Below, piece after piece: positions 16,677-25,646 of a stretch of DNA of 64,000 nt. Source of the stretch: Colwellia sp. (GTDB lineage Bacteria; Pseudomonadota; Gammaproteobacteria; Enterobacterales; Alteromonadaceae); NCBI GenBank assembly GCA_020630795.1, contig JAHDIK010000012.1:1-64000 (forward strand). Direction: 5' to 3'. Within the stretch, counting starts at the first letter, position 1. Every line of letters begins with the position of its first letter. The notes beneath the pieces are model-generated. The model made no database searches. It was not told the DNA's origin and saw only the letters and a list, made by a program, of their open reading frames with translations. The position numbers were made by a program, and so were the translations under genes.

Positions 16677-17225
16677 TTATTTGTCTGCAGAATAAGGATC
16701 TTCAGCGAGAAGATATGCGCGTAAATCAGCTTTGTTTGGCTGACTATTTAGCCATGATCTTAGTTCTTTAATTTTGTTATAGCTTTCTTCACCAAACTTG
16801 TCTTTATAGATTTCAGTAAAGTTGTCTTTCGTGCTATTCATACGCACGTTACGTTGCCAGTGAGCCGTTAATACCGCATTTAATGAGCCCGCTAAACCTT
16901 TCGATTTAAGAAGCTCCCACTCTCCAGTGTCAAGCCATACACCGCCAACGCTGGCGCTATAATCTATGCGATGATCTGTTGCTGTAGATAAGCGCATTTT
17001 ACGCATAATTGTACCTGTTACTGGGCATAAAACCGCTTTTTTGGTTTCGTCTATTTCACAGGTTGTTGTTTCGTCAAATGTAAATTGAGGATTACGTTCT
17101 TTCCACGTGACATAATCTTCGATTAAGATCCAATTTCCTTTACAGTTAGAACAAGTATGCGCTCTAAATTGTCCTTCAATGTAGCTGGGTAGGAGTTCAC
17201 CTTGTTTACAGCTTGTACACTTCAT
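16677..17225 (-). CDS. TFIIB-type zinc-ribbon protein
   Basis: 182 residues. An N-terminal zinc ribbon C3-x2-C6 ... C25-x2-C28 is followed by a second, incomplete zf-TFIIB-like module with CPVTGTIMRK and VGGVWLDTGEWELL, the usual GxxLDxGE-type motif of this family. The C-terminal half is charged and without a known domain. AAGGA lies 8 nt before the start. The protein is cytosolic. Genes of this type are seen next to flotillin/YqiJ clusters; its role is unknown. Confidence 0.8.
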   Translation of the reverse strand: MKCTSCKQGELLPSYIEGQFRAHTCSNCKGNWILIEDYVTWKERNPQFTFDETTTCEIDETKKAVLCPVTGTIMRKMRLSTATDHRIDYSASVGGVWLDTGEWELLKSKGLAGSLNAVLTAHWQRNVRMNSTKDNFTEIYKDKFGEESYNKIKELRSWLNSQPNKADLRAYLLAEDPYSADK

Positions 17226-17520
17226 CGTATATGTCCTTAATTATCATTATTATGTGTTAGTGCTTTTTATCTATCATATAGCTGTGTGTTTAACCTTGCT
17301 ACTAAAAATCAATTAAATCATTGTGTTTTGTCTATTAATTTATTGGTAAATTGCACCATTCACTAGGGTGTACTTTGAGTGTCTATATGATAATTTATGA
17401 TGTCAAAGATGATATTAACTATACGGATTTGACATAATATGTCAAATCCGTATAGTATATGAAAGCGTTAAGAATAAAATATACAATAATTATTGCTCTC
17501 TAACCGTTTAAGGATGAATC
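17226..17520. other. Divergent regulatory region of the flotillin cluster
   Basis: 295 bp without a gene. The main feature is the long palindrome at 17418-17456. A separate TGTCAA half-site lies at 17401-17406, just left of it. Confidence 0.6.
17418..17456. promoter_or_regulatory. 39-bp perfect palindrome with symmetric divergent promoters
   Basis: Two 19-bp arms flank a single central base. Each strand contains TTGACA, a 16-bp spacer and TATAGT: plus strand at 17429-17434 and 17451-17456, minus strand at 17445-17440 and 17423-17418. The same DNA can therefore fire in both directions, toward yqiJ-like (leader about 57 nt) and the zinc-ribbon gene (leader about 185 nt). It may also be the operator of a dimeric regulator. 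Confidence 0.75.
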
Positions 17521-18162
17521 ATGGAACAGCTCTTCACTGTAGCCTCTCAATTTCCTACCGTTATTTATTCAGTACTACTTGGTATCGTTGTCGTTTATTG
17601 GATTATCGGCATGTTAGGTGTTATTGATTTAGACTTTTCTGGCGACGTAGACGTTGATATAGATGTTGACGCAGATGCTGGCGCTTCCGTAGGCGGGCTT
17701 GCAGGTTTGTTTCTTACATTTGGTTTAACAGGAGTGCCATTTACACTCGTGATCAGCATCATTATTCTCGTGTGCTGGTTAATAAGCTTTTATCTACAGT
17801 TTTATCTTTTAACGTGGTTACCTGACGGTGTTTTGTATTACATTGCCGGTGTGGTTAGCGATATTGTTGTGTTCTTTATTTCTCTGCCTATAACTGCATT
17901 TATTATTCGCCCGCTAAAGGGCATGTTTTCATCCGTTGAAACCGCGTCGAGTAGCAACCTAATTGGTAAAGATGCCACTATTGTTACTGGCACTGTTTCT
18001 GATACTTTTGGTCAGGCGCGCTTGTTCAATGATGGAGCTGAAATACTTGTTGATGTGAGATGTTCTCCTGAGCATGAAATGTCAGCTGGCGACAAAGTAC
18101 TGGTTATTGAATACTTACAAGATAACCATGCATATATTGTTGCACCTTACTCACTTAATTAA
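17521..18162 (+). CDS. YqiJ-like membrane OB-fold protein
   Basis: 213 residues. Hydrophobic segments lie near 13-37, 58-80, 83-103 and 113-130; an Asp-rich stretch with DVDVDIDVDADA (about 42-53) follows the first. The soluble C-terminus (about 145-213) is the NfeD/YqiJ-type OB fold (IGKDATIVTGTVSDTFGQA). YqiJ/NfeD proteins accompany flotillins and are thought to act with them at the inner membrane. It is the first gene of a three-gene unit with flotillin 64 bp downstream. AAGGATG lies close to the start. Confidence 0.8.
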   Translation: MEQLFTVASQFPTVIYSVLLGIVVVYWIIGMLGVIDLDFSGDVDVDIDVDADAGASVGGLAGLFLTFGLTGVPFTLVISIIILVCWLISFYLQFYLLTWLPDGVLYYIAGVVSDIVVFFISLPITAFIIRPLKGMFSSVETASSSNLIGKDATIVTGTVSDTFGQARLFNDGAEILVDVRCSPEHEMSAGDKVLVIEYLQDNHAYIVAPYSLN

Positions 18163-18226
18163 TAACTAAAATCACAATTTACTTGGTCACTCCTGTGACT
18201 GTCGTTTTATATAAGAGGAAAATCAT

Positions 18227-20209
18227 ATGGTAATGGAACCACTTTATCTGGCTATTGGAATTGGCGTACTTTTTGTCCTTTCACTATTAATCATGGTTGC
18301 TAAGTTCTACAACAAGGTAGAGCAAGGGCAAGCCTTAATCATCAACAAACTCAGGGCTGAGCCAGAAATTAGTACGACTGGCGGCATGGTTATTCCTATC
18401 ATTCATAAAAAAGAAGTGATGGACATATCAACCAAACGCATGATGTTAGAACGAAAGGGAAGATCAGGTTTGATCTGTCAAGACAACATTCGCGCAGACA
18501 TCATTATCACTTTTTATATTCGTGTAAATGAAACTAAAGAAGATATTCTTCGAGTTGCTAAGCAAGTAGGTTGTGAGCGTTCATCGTACCCTGAAACGTT
18601 ACAAGAATTATTTGAAGCGAAATTTTCAGAAGCACTTAAAACCGTAGGTAAACAATTAAATTTCACCGACTTATTTACGCAACGCGACAGATTTAGAGAC
18701 AAAATCAAAGAAGTTATTGGGCAAGATCTATCGGGTTACGTTTTAGAAGATGTGGCAATCGACTTTTTAGAACAAACATCAATTAAAGATTTAGATCCTA
18801 ACAACATTATGGACTCGGAAGGTATTCGCCGTATCACTGAGTTAACAGCGTTACAAAGTGTCGAAACGAATGATTTAAAGCGTCAAGAAGAAATCCGTAT
18901 TAAGCGACAAGACATTGATGCAGAAGAAAAACGTTTGGAGTTAGAGCGACAATTAGCAGACGCAGAAGCGAAACAAAAACGTGAAATTGCTTCGGTTAAA
19001 GCGCGAGAAGAAGCCGAAACTGAAAAAATTGTACAAGAAGAGTTGTCTAAATCAGAGGCTGCTCGCATTGCTACAGAGCAAACCGTTGCAGTAGCAGAAC
19101 AAAATAAACAGCGTGAAGCTGACATTGCAGAGCAAAATAGATTAAGAGCCGTAGCAATTGAAGAAGAAAAAGTAACAAGAGCAAGGCAGATAGAGCAAAT
19201 TGACCGTGAGAAAGAGGTTGAAACGTTACGTATTGATAAAGAAAAAGCGTTAGAAATTGAGCGCAAAAATATTGCTGAATATCAACGTGAACGTATTGCG
19301 GTTGACAAAAATGTAGCGGAAGAAGAAGAGCGTATTAAAGACTTACGTGTAGTGTCTGAAGCTAATCGTTTGAAAGACGAACAAGTGATTAAAGCACAAG
19401 CCGAAGCCGAAGAAGCTTTAGTTAAAGATATTGAAGCGGCGAAGGCTCAAGAGCAAGCTGCCGAACATCTAGCGAAAAAAATGCAAACAATTGCTGAAGC
19501 TGAACTAAAAGCGGCGAGCAAACAAGCCGAGTCTAAGAAAATTTTAGCAGAAGGTGAGCAAGCAGAGGCAGCTTCGCTTGGTTTAGCTGAAGCGCAAGTG
19601 ACGTTAGCACAAGCTGATGCACACGAAAGACAAGGTGAAGCAGAGGCGAAAGCGTTAGAGCTGAAACTAACGGCAGAAGCTAAAGGTATTGAAGAGAAGT
19701 CACTCGCCGAAGCTACAGGTTTGCGAGAGAAGCAAGAAGTGTTGAATGCTATGTCTGAACAAGCGCGTGAATTTGAAACGTTTGGATTACGATTGAATCA
19801 GGAAAGAGAACTTACACTTGCTAAATTAGATAACAGCGTAGACCTCGCAGAAAAACAAGCGGAAGTATTAGCGACGGCACTAAGTGAAGCCGACATTAAT
19901 ATTATGGGCGGAGACGGTGAGTTCTTACGTCAATTCATGAAGTCGATCACCGTAGGTAAATCGTTAGACGGTTTTGTTAACGAAAGTGATACAGCTAAAG
20001 CCTTATTTAAAGATCACCTAAATGGCGACAGAAATATTATGGATGATTTAGGTGGTGCGCTTTCGGGAGCTTCTCAATCAAGTGAAACGCTTAAAAACTT
20101 TAATATGGCTAAATTATTGGCGACCTTAAATAATGCTGACGACACGCAAAAAGGAGCGTTAGCAAGTTTATTAAACCTTGGTGGTCAAAGTACTTCCGAT
20201 ATTAAATAA
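18227..20209 (+). CDS. Flotillin-family (SPFH) protein, YqiK-like
   Basis: 660 residues, longer than typical flotillins. An N-terminal membrane helix (about 5-25) is followed by the SPFH/PHB domain (about 30-200) and a very long Ala/Glu/Lys/Gln-rich coiled coil (about 210-560), rich in AEAEA-type repeats typical of flotillins. AGAGGA lies 8 nt before ATG 18227. Flotillins oligomerise into large membrane rings or scaffolds. Here it lies between YqiJ and a giant ATPase, suggesting the ATPase is a client or partner. Confidence 0.88.
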   Translation: MVMEPLYLAIGIGVLFVLSLLIMVAKFYNKVEQGQALIINKLRAEPEISTTGGMVIPIIHKKEVMDISTKRMMLERKGRSGLICQDNIRADIIITFYIRVNETKEDILRVAKQVGCERSSYPETLQELFEAKFSEALKTVGKQLNFTDLFTQRDRFRDKIKEVIGQDLSGYVLEDVAIDFLEQTSIKDLDPNNIMDSEGIRRITELTALQSVETNDLKRQEEIRIKRQDIDAEEKRLELERQLADAEAKQKREIASVKAREEAETEKIVQEELSKSEAARIATEQTVAVAEQNKQREADIAEQNRLRAVAIEEEKVTRARQIEQIDREKEVETLRIDKEKALEIERKNIAEYQRERIAVDKNVAEEEERIKDLRVVSEANRLKDEQVIKAQAEAEEALVKDIEAAKAQEQAAEHLAKKMQTIAEAELKAASKQAESKKILAEGEQAEAASLGLAEAQVTLAQADAHERQGEAEAKALELKLTAEAKGIEEKSLAEATGLREKQEVLNAMSEQAREFETFGLRLNQERELTLAKLDNSVDLAEKQAEVLATALSEADINIMGGDGEFLRQFMKSITVGKSLDGFVNESDTAKALFKDHLNGDRNIMDDLGGALSGASQSSETLKNFNMAKLLATLNNADDTQKGALASLLNLGGQSTSDIK

Positions 20210-20238
20210 ATATATCAGGAATGTTTATTTAGCATTTT

Positions 20239-20268
20239 ACGGCCTTTACCTTATTGCGTGAGGGCCGT
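20239..20268 (+). repeat. Intercistronic hairpin between flotillin and ATPase genes
   Basis: ACGGCC (20239-20244) pairs with GGCCGT (20263-20268) around an 18-nt loop, 24 bp before the ATPase start. No T tract follows; it may modulate messenger stability or the flotillin:ATPase ratio. Confidence 0.4.
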
Positions 20269-20291
20269 CATATCGTATTACGGAGTTATAA

Positions 20292-23200
20292 ATGACAGAT
20301 AAGGAAAGTGTCACCAATCAAGCTGTTGCCGAAGGTGGTTCGTATGAGCTTATTCAACGTAGACTTTCAGCATTAGGTAACGATCTTAATACACATATTA
20401 AACAGTTAAATCAGGATCGAATTGAAACATTTGGTTCAACTGATATGGAGGTTGAAGCCAGAGTACGTGTACGAACAGAGCACAATTGTATCGCACGAGA
20501 TATTGCCGCAATTGGCGATACATTGTTATTTGGTTACAACGTATTTTTAGGGCTTAAACGCAATATCACTATAGGTGACGTATTTAGTTTACATAAGTTC
20601 AGCGACAAGAACGGCGAACTAGAGATTATTGACGTACCCATGCAAGGGACATTTTTAGATGATCCTGAATTTACGCGTGATTTTGACGAGCTATACACCT
20701 ACTACAAAAAAACGTTTTTATCTCACGTTTATAAACAAGGCAGTAAACTATTTGCAGTGTTTCAGATCGGTGAACGAGTAGATGATATACGTGTTTTTCG
20801 TTGGGGAATAGATTCTGAACAAAACGTTTCGTACATCGACAATCGTGGTGAGCGAGACATAAAGCAACCTGACAATTTTGATTTTGAATGGCAAAAAGTT
20901 TCTCGAGAGCAACAAGAACAGGGTAAGCATCCGCATTTTAATTTGTTTGATACTTTATTTGTTGAAGCAATTGGCGGTTCTATTACCCTAAAAGTCGAAA
21001 ATAATACCGCTGAAGGAAAAGGTATTTATTCTGAGCCGGTTGATGATGAACATCAGTCAATTGACGATGCAGATATTGAGTACGCAAAAGTTGGCGAATT
21101 AATTCTTTTAAAAATTAAGCCATATAGAGAAGACGAAACTCGACATCTTATTTTTAACTGTAAAACGCAGGAAGTTTTACGACAAGACGCTATTGAGCAT
21201 GCGTGTATTCAATTACCAGAAGATCACGGCATTATTTTTCCCGGCGGGTATTATCTTCAAAATGGTGAAAACAAAAGTTTTGAAGACAACGCAGAAGATT
21301 TACAGCTCCATCGTGTTATTAAATCACCAAACGGTGAAGATTTTCTCTACATATTTTATGAACCAAATGAAGGTCAATATGCTTTATTTGGGTACAACCT
21401 GATTACTCGCACGTTACAAAATCCAATTTATGGACATGGTCAAAGTTTATATGATTCAGGCCGTGCTATTGTTTTTAGCGCAGAAACAGAGCCTTCTCGT
21501 GTGCATGCTATGCAAATTTGGCAAACGCCATTTTGTAGCGAAGAATTCGCAAGTAACCAGCCAAGTGACAACTCTTTTTTTGGAAAAATAGGTAATCCAG
21601 ATCTTGTAAGAGGGGTGTCTGACTTATATAGCGTGGTGAAATTGATTGCTCAAGAACAGCCAACAGCTTTACATTTTAACGATCTTGTTAAAGAGTCAAA
21701 GCTATTGTTCGACCGTTATCACTGGCTAGACGATCCAGTTTTAAATGCGTTAAACAGCTTGTTAAAGCAAGTCGTTACAACGTCTGAGTTGGTATTAGAC
21801 GAGTTTGAAAAAGTAGCAAGTATTAAGCAAAATTCTGATGCTGTTATGGAACAAGCACGGAGTAAACTTGCTGACTTAACGTCGCACATTCAAGTGCCAG
21901 GCTTTGATACCGCTACCCAATTTGTTGATAACCTTGGAGAACTTGCTCAATTTAAGGGAGAATTAATCTCTCATAAAGAATTACGCTATGTAGATATAGA
22001 AGAAATCGACAACATGGTTGAAAACCTTGATGAGCTTACTCAAGGTCTTAGTCAAGCAACTGCAGATTTTTTGCAGCAAGACGAAGCTTTAACGCCGTAC
22101 CACAATACAATCTCTGAGCTAGAGAATGCTGTAACGGCCAGCGAATCTATTACAGAGCTTAAGCCTATTAGAGAATCAATTGACGAACTCGTTGATGGTT
22201 TAGAGCTACTCAATCACACCATGTTGTTGTTAAACATTGAAGATAGCCGACAACGTACACGAATTTTAGAAGACATTTCAGGTGTGTTTAGTCAAGTCAA
22301 TCGCGTAAAAGCAAGTGCTGATTTAGCGGCGAAAAGTGTTGGCAGCGAAGAAGCGCGAGCGGAGTTTGGTGCCCGATTTAAGCTATTGAGCCAAAGTGTA
22401 ACGAGTGGCTTAAACGCGAGTGATACGCCTCAGAACTGTGATCTGCAGCTTTCTCAAATTCTTATTCAATTGGAAGATCTTGAAAGTCAGTTTAGTGATT
22501 ACGACGAGTTTTACGGTGAAATACTGGAAAAAAGAGACGAAATTTACGACAACTTTGAACAGCATAAGCAACAGCTTATGGATGCACAGCAACGCCGATG
22601 CTTAAACTTAATGACGGCGGCTGAGCGTATTATTGAAGGCGTAGTGCGAAGAAGCCAAACGTTTACCGATCAAGACAAGCTCAATAGTTATTTTGCTGGC
22701 GACCCTATGGTGGCCAAATTAAGACAATTAGTTGAACAATTGCGAGAGTTAGACGACAACGTCAGAGCTGATGACGTTGAAGCGCAGGTTAAAAATGCTA
22801 AAGAGCAGGGGATTAGAGCATTACGCGATCGAACTGATATTTATTCTGCTGATGGTAGTCTGGTCAGTATTGGTGAACACCAGTTTTCTGTTAATCGACA
22901 AAAGTTAGAGTTAACACTATTACCTCGCGATAACCAAATGGTGTTGCATATTAGCGGTAGTGAATATTTTGAAACGGTAGATGCCGAGTTATTTGCCAAT
23001 ACAGAGTATTTATGGCAGCAAGAACTCATTTCAGAGTCGAGTCACGTATATCGTGCTGAATACCTTGCCGCACTTATATTGTTTGACGCTGAAGCCAAAG
23101 GAAAGCAACAACTCGACGCGTTAAATGCAGCATTGAATAGCGGCCACCTCGTTGATTACGTAAGAAAGTTTGCAGAGCCTCGATATAAAGAAGGTTACGA

Positions 23201-25529
23201 CAAAGGCGTACATGACTCAGATGCTGCATTGATTTTACATCAGTTGTTATTACTACGTGAGTCTATTGGTTTACTTGCTTACCCCGCAACTGAAAGACGA
23301 CTAGCTTTAGTGTTTTTTATGTATGCATTAACGAGTGAGCAACGCGAAGATTACGTTAATCGATTCCATAACTTACATGTTATGGAAGAAACGTTCGGAA
23401 CGAGTGAGTTACGTCGTCAACTAATTGATGAGTTAACGAGTAACTTAACCGAATACATAGAATGTAACGCTTGGCTTGATTGTGATGTAAACCTAGCAGC
23501 TACCTATTTGGTTCAGGAGTTGGCTGGCGGAAAACAACGTTTTATTGCAAAAGACAGCAGTGTAGACCTTACGCGACAATTGAATACTCAGTTTAAGCAT
23601 AAAAACCTACAGAAACAAATTGATAAGGCGCTAGCTGGTTGCTCTACAACCGAACAAAAATATCAGCTTTATCTCGCGTGGTTACAGTCATTCACAAGTC
23701 ATCAAAATGTGGACGTAAATCAAGATATTCTTATTGAGTCTGCAACCATGATGACATTAGAAAATACGTGTGAGTTTTATGCTTCTACTGCCGATACAGA
23801 GTGCGTCGTAACTGAATTACTTGGGCAGCACGAGCAAATTAACGATCGAGAGCTGCGTATTAATTATCAAGAATTTATTGTTAAATTGCGTCAGTTCTCT
23901 CAAGTGCATGTGCCTGAATTTAAGCAGTATCACCAAAAGAAGCAAGAGGTTATAGAGCAACAGCGTAAACGACTAAGGTTAGAAGAGTTTAAGCCTAATG
24001 CGTTATCATCTTTTGTTAGAAATAAACTGATTAACGATGTTTACTTTCCAATTATTGGTACCAATTTAGCCAAACAAATAGGTGCTGCAGGTAGTAGTAA
24101 ACGTTCAGATTTAATGGGCTTGCTACTTCTTATCTCACCTCCAGGTTACGGTAAAACCACGTTAATTGAATACGTTGCAAGTAAGCTTGGTATGACATTT
24201 GTTAAAATTAATTGTCCTTCAATTGGTCACGAGCAATTGTCGTTAGATCCTGCGCAAGCTAATAATTCAACCGCTAGAAATGAAGTTGAAAAAATAAACT
24301 TAGCCTTTGAAATGGGTAACAACGTTATGTTGTATCTTGATGATATTCAGCATACTAACCCAGAGTTTTTACAAAAATTTATTTCGCTATGTGATGGCTC
24401 TAGAAAAGTAGATGGAGTTTGGAATGGTGAAAGTAAAACCTACGATATGCGTGGTAAAAAGTTTGCTGTGGTAATGGCTGGTAATCCGTATACCGAGTCA
24501 GGAGAAGCATTTACCATTCCTGATATGTTGGCAAACCGTGCAGATATATACAACTTAGGTGATACCCTAAGCGGTCGAGAGCATGAATTTTCACTCAGCT
24601 TTATTGAAAACAGCTTAACAAGTAACGCATATATTGCACCGTTAGCAACACGCGACATGGATGATATGTACAAGCTTGTTAAAATGGCTGATGGAGAGCC
24701 AGTTGCTACAACAGAGCTTAAACATGGTTATTCTCAAGCTGAAATTAATGAAATTGTTGCGGTAATTAAACGCATTCGAAAAGTTCAAGAAACGGTATTA
24801 GTAGCAAACGATCAGTATATTGCATCGGCCGCACAAGACGACAAATATAGAACTGAGCCACCTTTCAAATTACAAGGTAGTTACCGTAATATGAATAAAA
24901 TGGCGGAAAAAATTGTGCCAGTAATGACCGATGAAGAAGTTGAACAACTTATCGAAGATCATTATCGTGGTGAAGCACAAACATTAACCGTTGGCGCAGA
25001 AGAAAACTTGCTAAAGTTAGCTGAATTACGCAATACCCAAACCTCTGAACAAACAGCACGTTGGCAGCAAATAAAAGAAGATTTTGTTCGTCACCAAAGT
25101 TTAGGTGACAACGACAATCCTATCGCGACTATTGCTACACAAATTTCGTTGTTACAAAAAGGTTTAAATCAGATTGGTGCAGCGTTAAAACAGCCTGAAT
25201 CAGATGGCTTTTCAGTATTAAATGAAACACTTGCTAATCTCAAGTTACAAGTGAATATTGATAAACCAGACGACGCTGAACTGTCTCAAACGTTGGCTAA
25301 TTTTAGCCAACAAATGGAATCATTTTTAACGCCACTTGTTTCTGCACTGCAAAGCAATAAACATGTAGATGTAGAGCTTATTGATACACTTAAAACGTTA
25401 AATCTAGGTGCCGCTCAACCTACTGAGCGAAAAATAACGACTGCTGAATCAAATGAGGTTACTAAGAAGTTTGGTGCTGATTTTGAATTAGAAAGCGATA
25501 CAAGTTCAGGCTTTTCTATTTCAGAGTAA
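20292..25529 (+). CDS. Giant DUF3686/AAA ATPase ('DNA repair ATPase')
   Basis: 1745 residues, cytosolic. The N-terminal about 450 residues match my memory of DUF3686, a domain found before an AAA module in proteins loosely called DNA-repair ATPases. A long helical middle (about 450-1200) follows. The AAA module has Walker A PPGYGKTT at 1283-1290 and Walker B LYLDDIQ with DD at 1350-1351, then VVMAGNPYTESGEAF (sensor-1-like Asn). The C-terminal about 200 residues are helical. GGAG precedes the start by 6-8 nt. No DNA-binding or nuclease motif supports the repair label; the link with flotillin suggests a membrane or stress function. Confidence 0.8.
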   Translation: MTDKESVTNQAVAEGGSYELIQRRLSALGNDLNTHIKQLNQDRIETFGSTDMEVEARVRVRTEHNCIARDIAAIGDTLLFGYNVFLGLKRNITIGDVFSLHKFSDKNGELEIIDVPMQGTFLDDPEFTRDFDELYTYYKKTFLSHVYKQGSKLFAVFQIGERVDDIRVFRWGIDSEQNVSYIDNRGERDIKQPDNFDFEWQKVSREQQEQGKHPHFNLFDTLFVEAIGGSITLKVENNTAEGKGIYSEPVDDEHQSIDDADIEYAKVGELILLKIKPYREDETRHLIFNCKTQEVLRQDAIEHACIQLPEDHGIIFPGGYYLQNGENKSFEDNAEDLQLHRVIKSPNGEDFLYIFYEPNEGQYALFGYNLITRTLQNPIYGHGQSLYDSGRAIVFSAETEPSRVHAMQIWQTPFCSEEFASNQPSDNSFFGKIGNPDLVRGVSDLYSVVKLIAQEQPTALHFNDLVKESKLLFDRYHWLDDPVLNALNSLLKQVVTTSELVLDEFEKVASIKQNSDAVMEQARSKLADLTSHIQVPGFDTATQFVDNLGELAQFKGELISHKELRYVDIEEIDNMVENLDELTQGLSQATADFLQQDEALTPYHNTISELENAVTASESITELKPIRESIDELVDGLELLNHTMLLLNIEDSRQRTRILEDISGVFSQVNRVKASADLAAKSVGSEEARAEFGARFKLLSQSVTSGLNASDTPQNCDLQLSQILIQLEDLESQFSDYDEFYGEILEKRDEIYDNFEQHKQQLMDAQQRRCLNLMTAAERIIEGVVRRSQTFTDQDKLNSYFAGDPMVAKLRQLVEQLRELDDNVRADDVEAQVKNAKEQGIRALRDRTDIYSADGSLVSIGEHQFSVNRQKLELTLLPRDNQMVLHISGSEYFETVDAELFANTEYLWQQELISESSHVYRAEYLAALILFDAEAKGKQQLDALNAALNSGHLVDYVRKFAEPRYKEGYDKGVHDSDAALILHQLLLLRESIGLLAYPATERRLALVFFMYALTSEQREDYVNRFHNLHVMEETFGTSELRRQLIDELTSNLTEYIECNAWLDCDVNLAATYLVQELAGGKQRFIAKDSSVDLTRQLNTQFKHKNLQKQIDKALAGCSTTEQKYQLYLAWLQSFTSHQNVDVNQDILIESATMMTLENTCEFYASTADTECVVTELLGQHEQINDRELRINYQEFIVKLRQFSQVHVPEFKQYHQKKQEVIEQQRKRLRLEEFKPNALSSFVRNKLINDVYFPIIGTNLAKQIGAAGSSKRSDLMGLLLLISPPGYGKTTLIEYVASKLGMTFVKINCPSIGHEQLSLDPAQANNSTARNEVEKINLAFEMGNNVMLYLDDIQHTNPEFLQKFISLCDGSRKVDGVWNGESKTYDMRGKKFAVVMAGNPYTESGEAFTIPDMLANRADIYNLGDTLSGREHEFSLSFIENSLTSNAYIAPLATRDMDDMYKLVKMADGEPVATTELKHGYSQAEINEIVAVIKRIRKVQETVLVANDQYIASAAQDDKYRTEPPFKLQGSYRNMNKMAEKIVPVMTDEEVEQLIEDHYRGEAQTLTVGAEENLLKLAELRNTQTSEQTARWQQIKEDFVRHQSLGDNDNPIATIATQISLLQKGLNQIGAALKQPESDGFSVLNETLANLKLQVNIDKPDDAELSQTLANFSQQMESFLTPLVSALQSNKHVDVELIDTLKTLNLGAAQPTERKITTAESNEVTKKFGADFELESDTSSGFSISE

Positions 25530-25544
25530 AGTTATTGTTCCAAA

Positions 25545-25583
25545 AGTCACTCATTTGCTCTTATCGTTAGCAGGTGGGTGACT
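25545..25583 (+). terminator. Terminator of the YqiJ/flotillin/ATPase unit
   Basis: An AGTCAC...GTGACT stem with an inner TGCT/AGCA pairing, followed by CTTTCTTT on the plus strand. It comes 16 bp after the ATPase stop. Confidence 0.65.
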
Positions 25584-25646
25584 CTTTCTTTATCTGGTCC
25601 TATCTGCTTATAATCCCACTATCGGTTTTAACGTAAGAATAAATAT

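Noticed and set aside
18883..19266. Ser/Cys-rich 127-codon minus-strand frame
   Set aside because: It is the antisense shadow of the flotillin coiled coil, where repeated Ala/Glu codons read as Ser/Cys/Arg.
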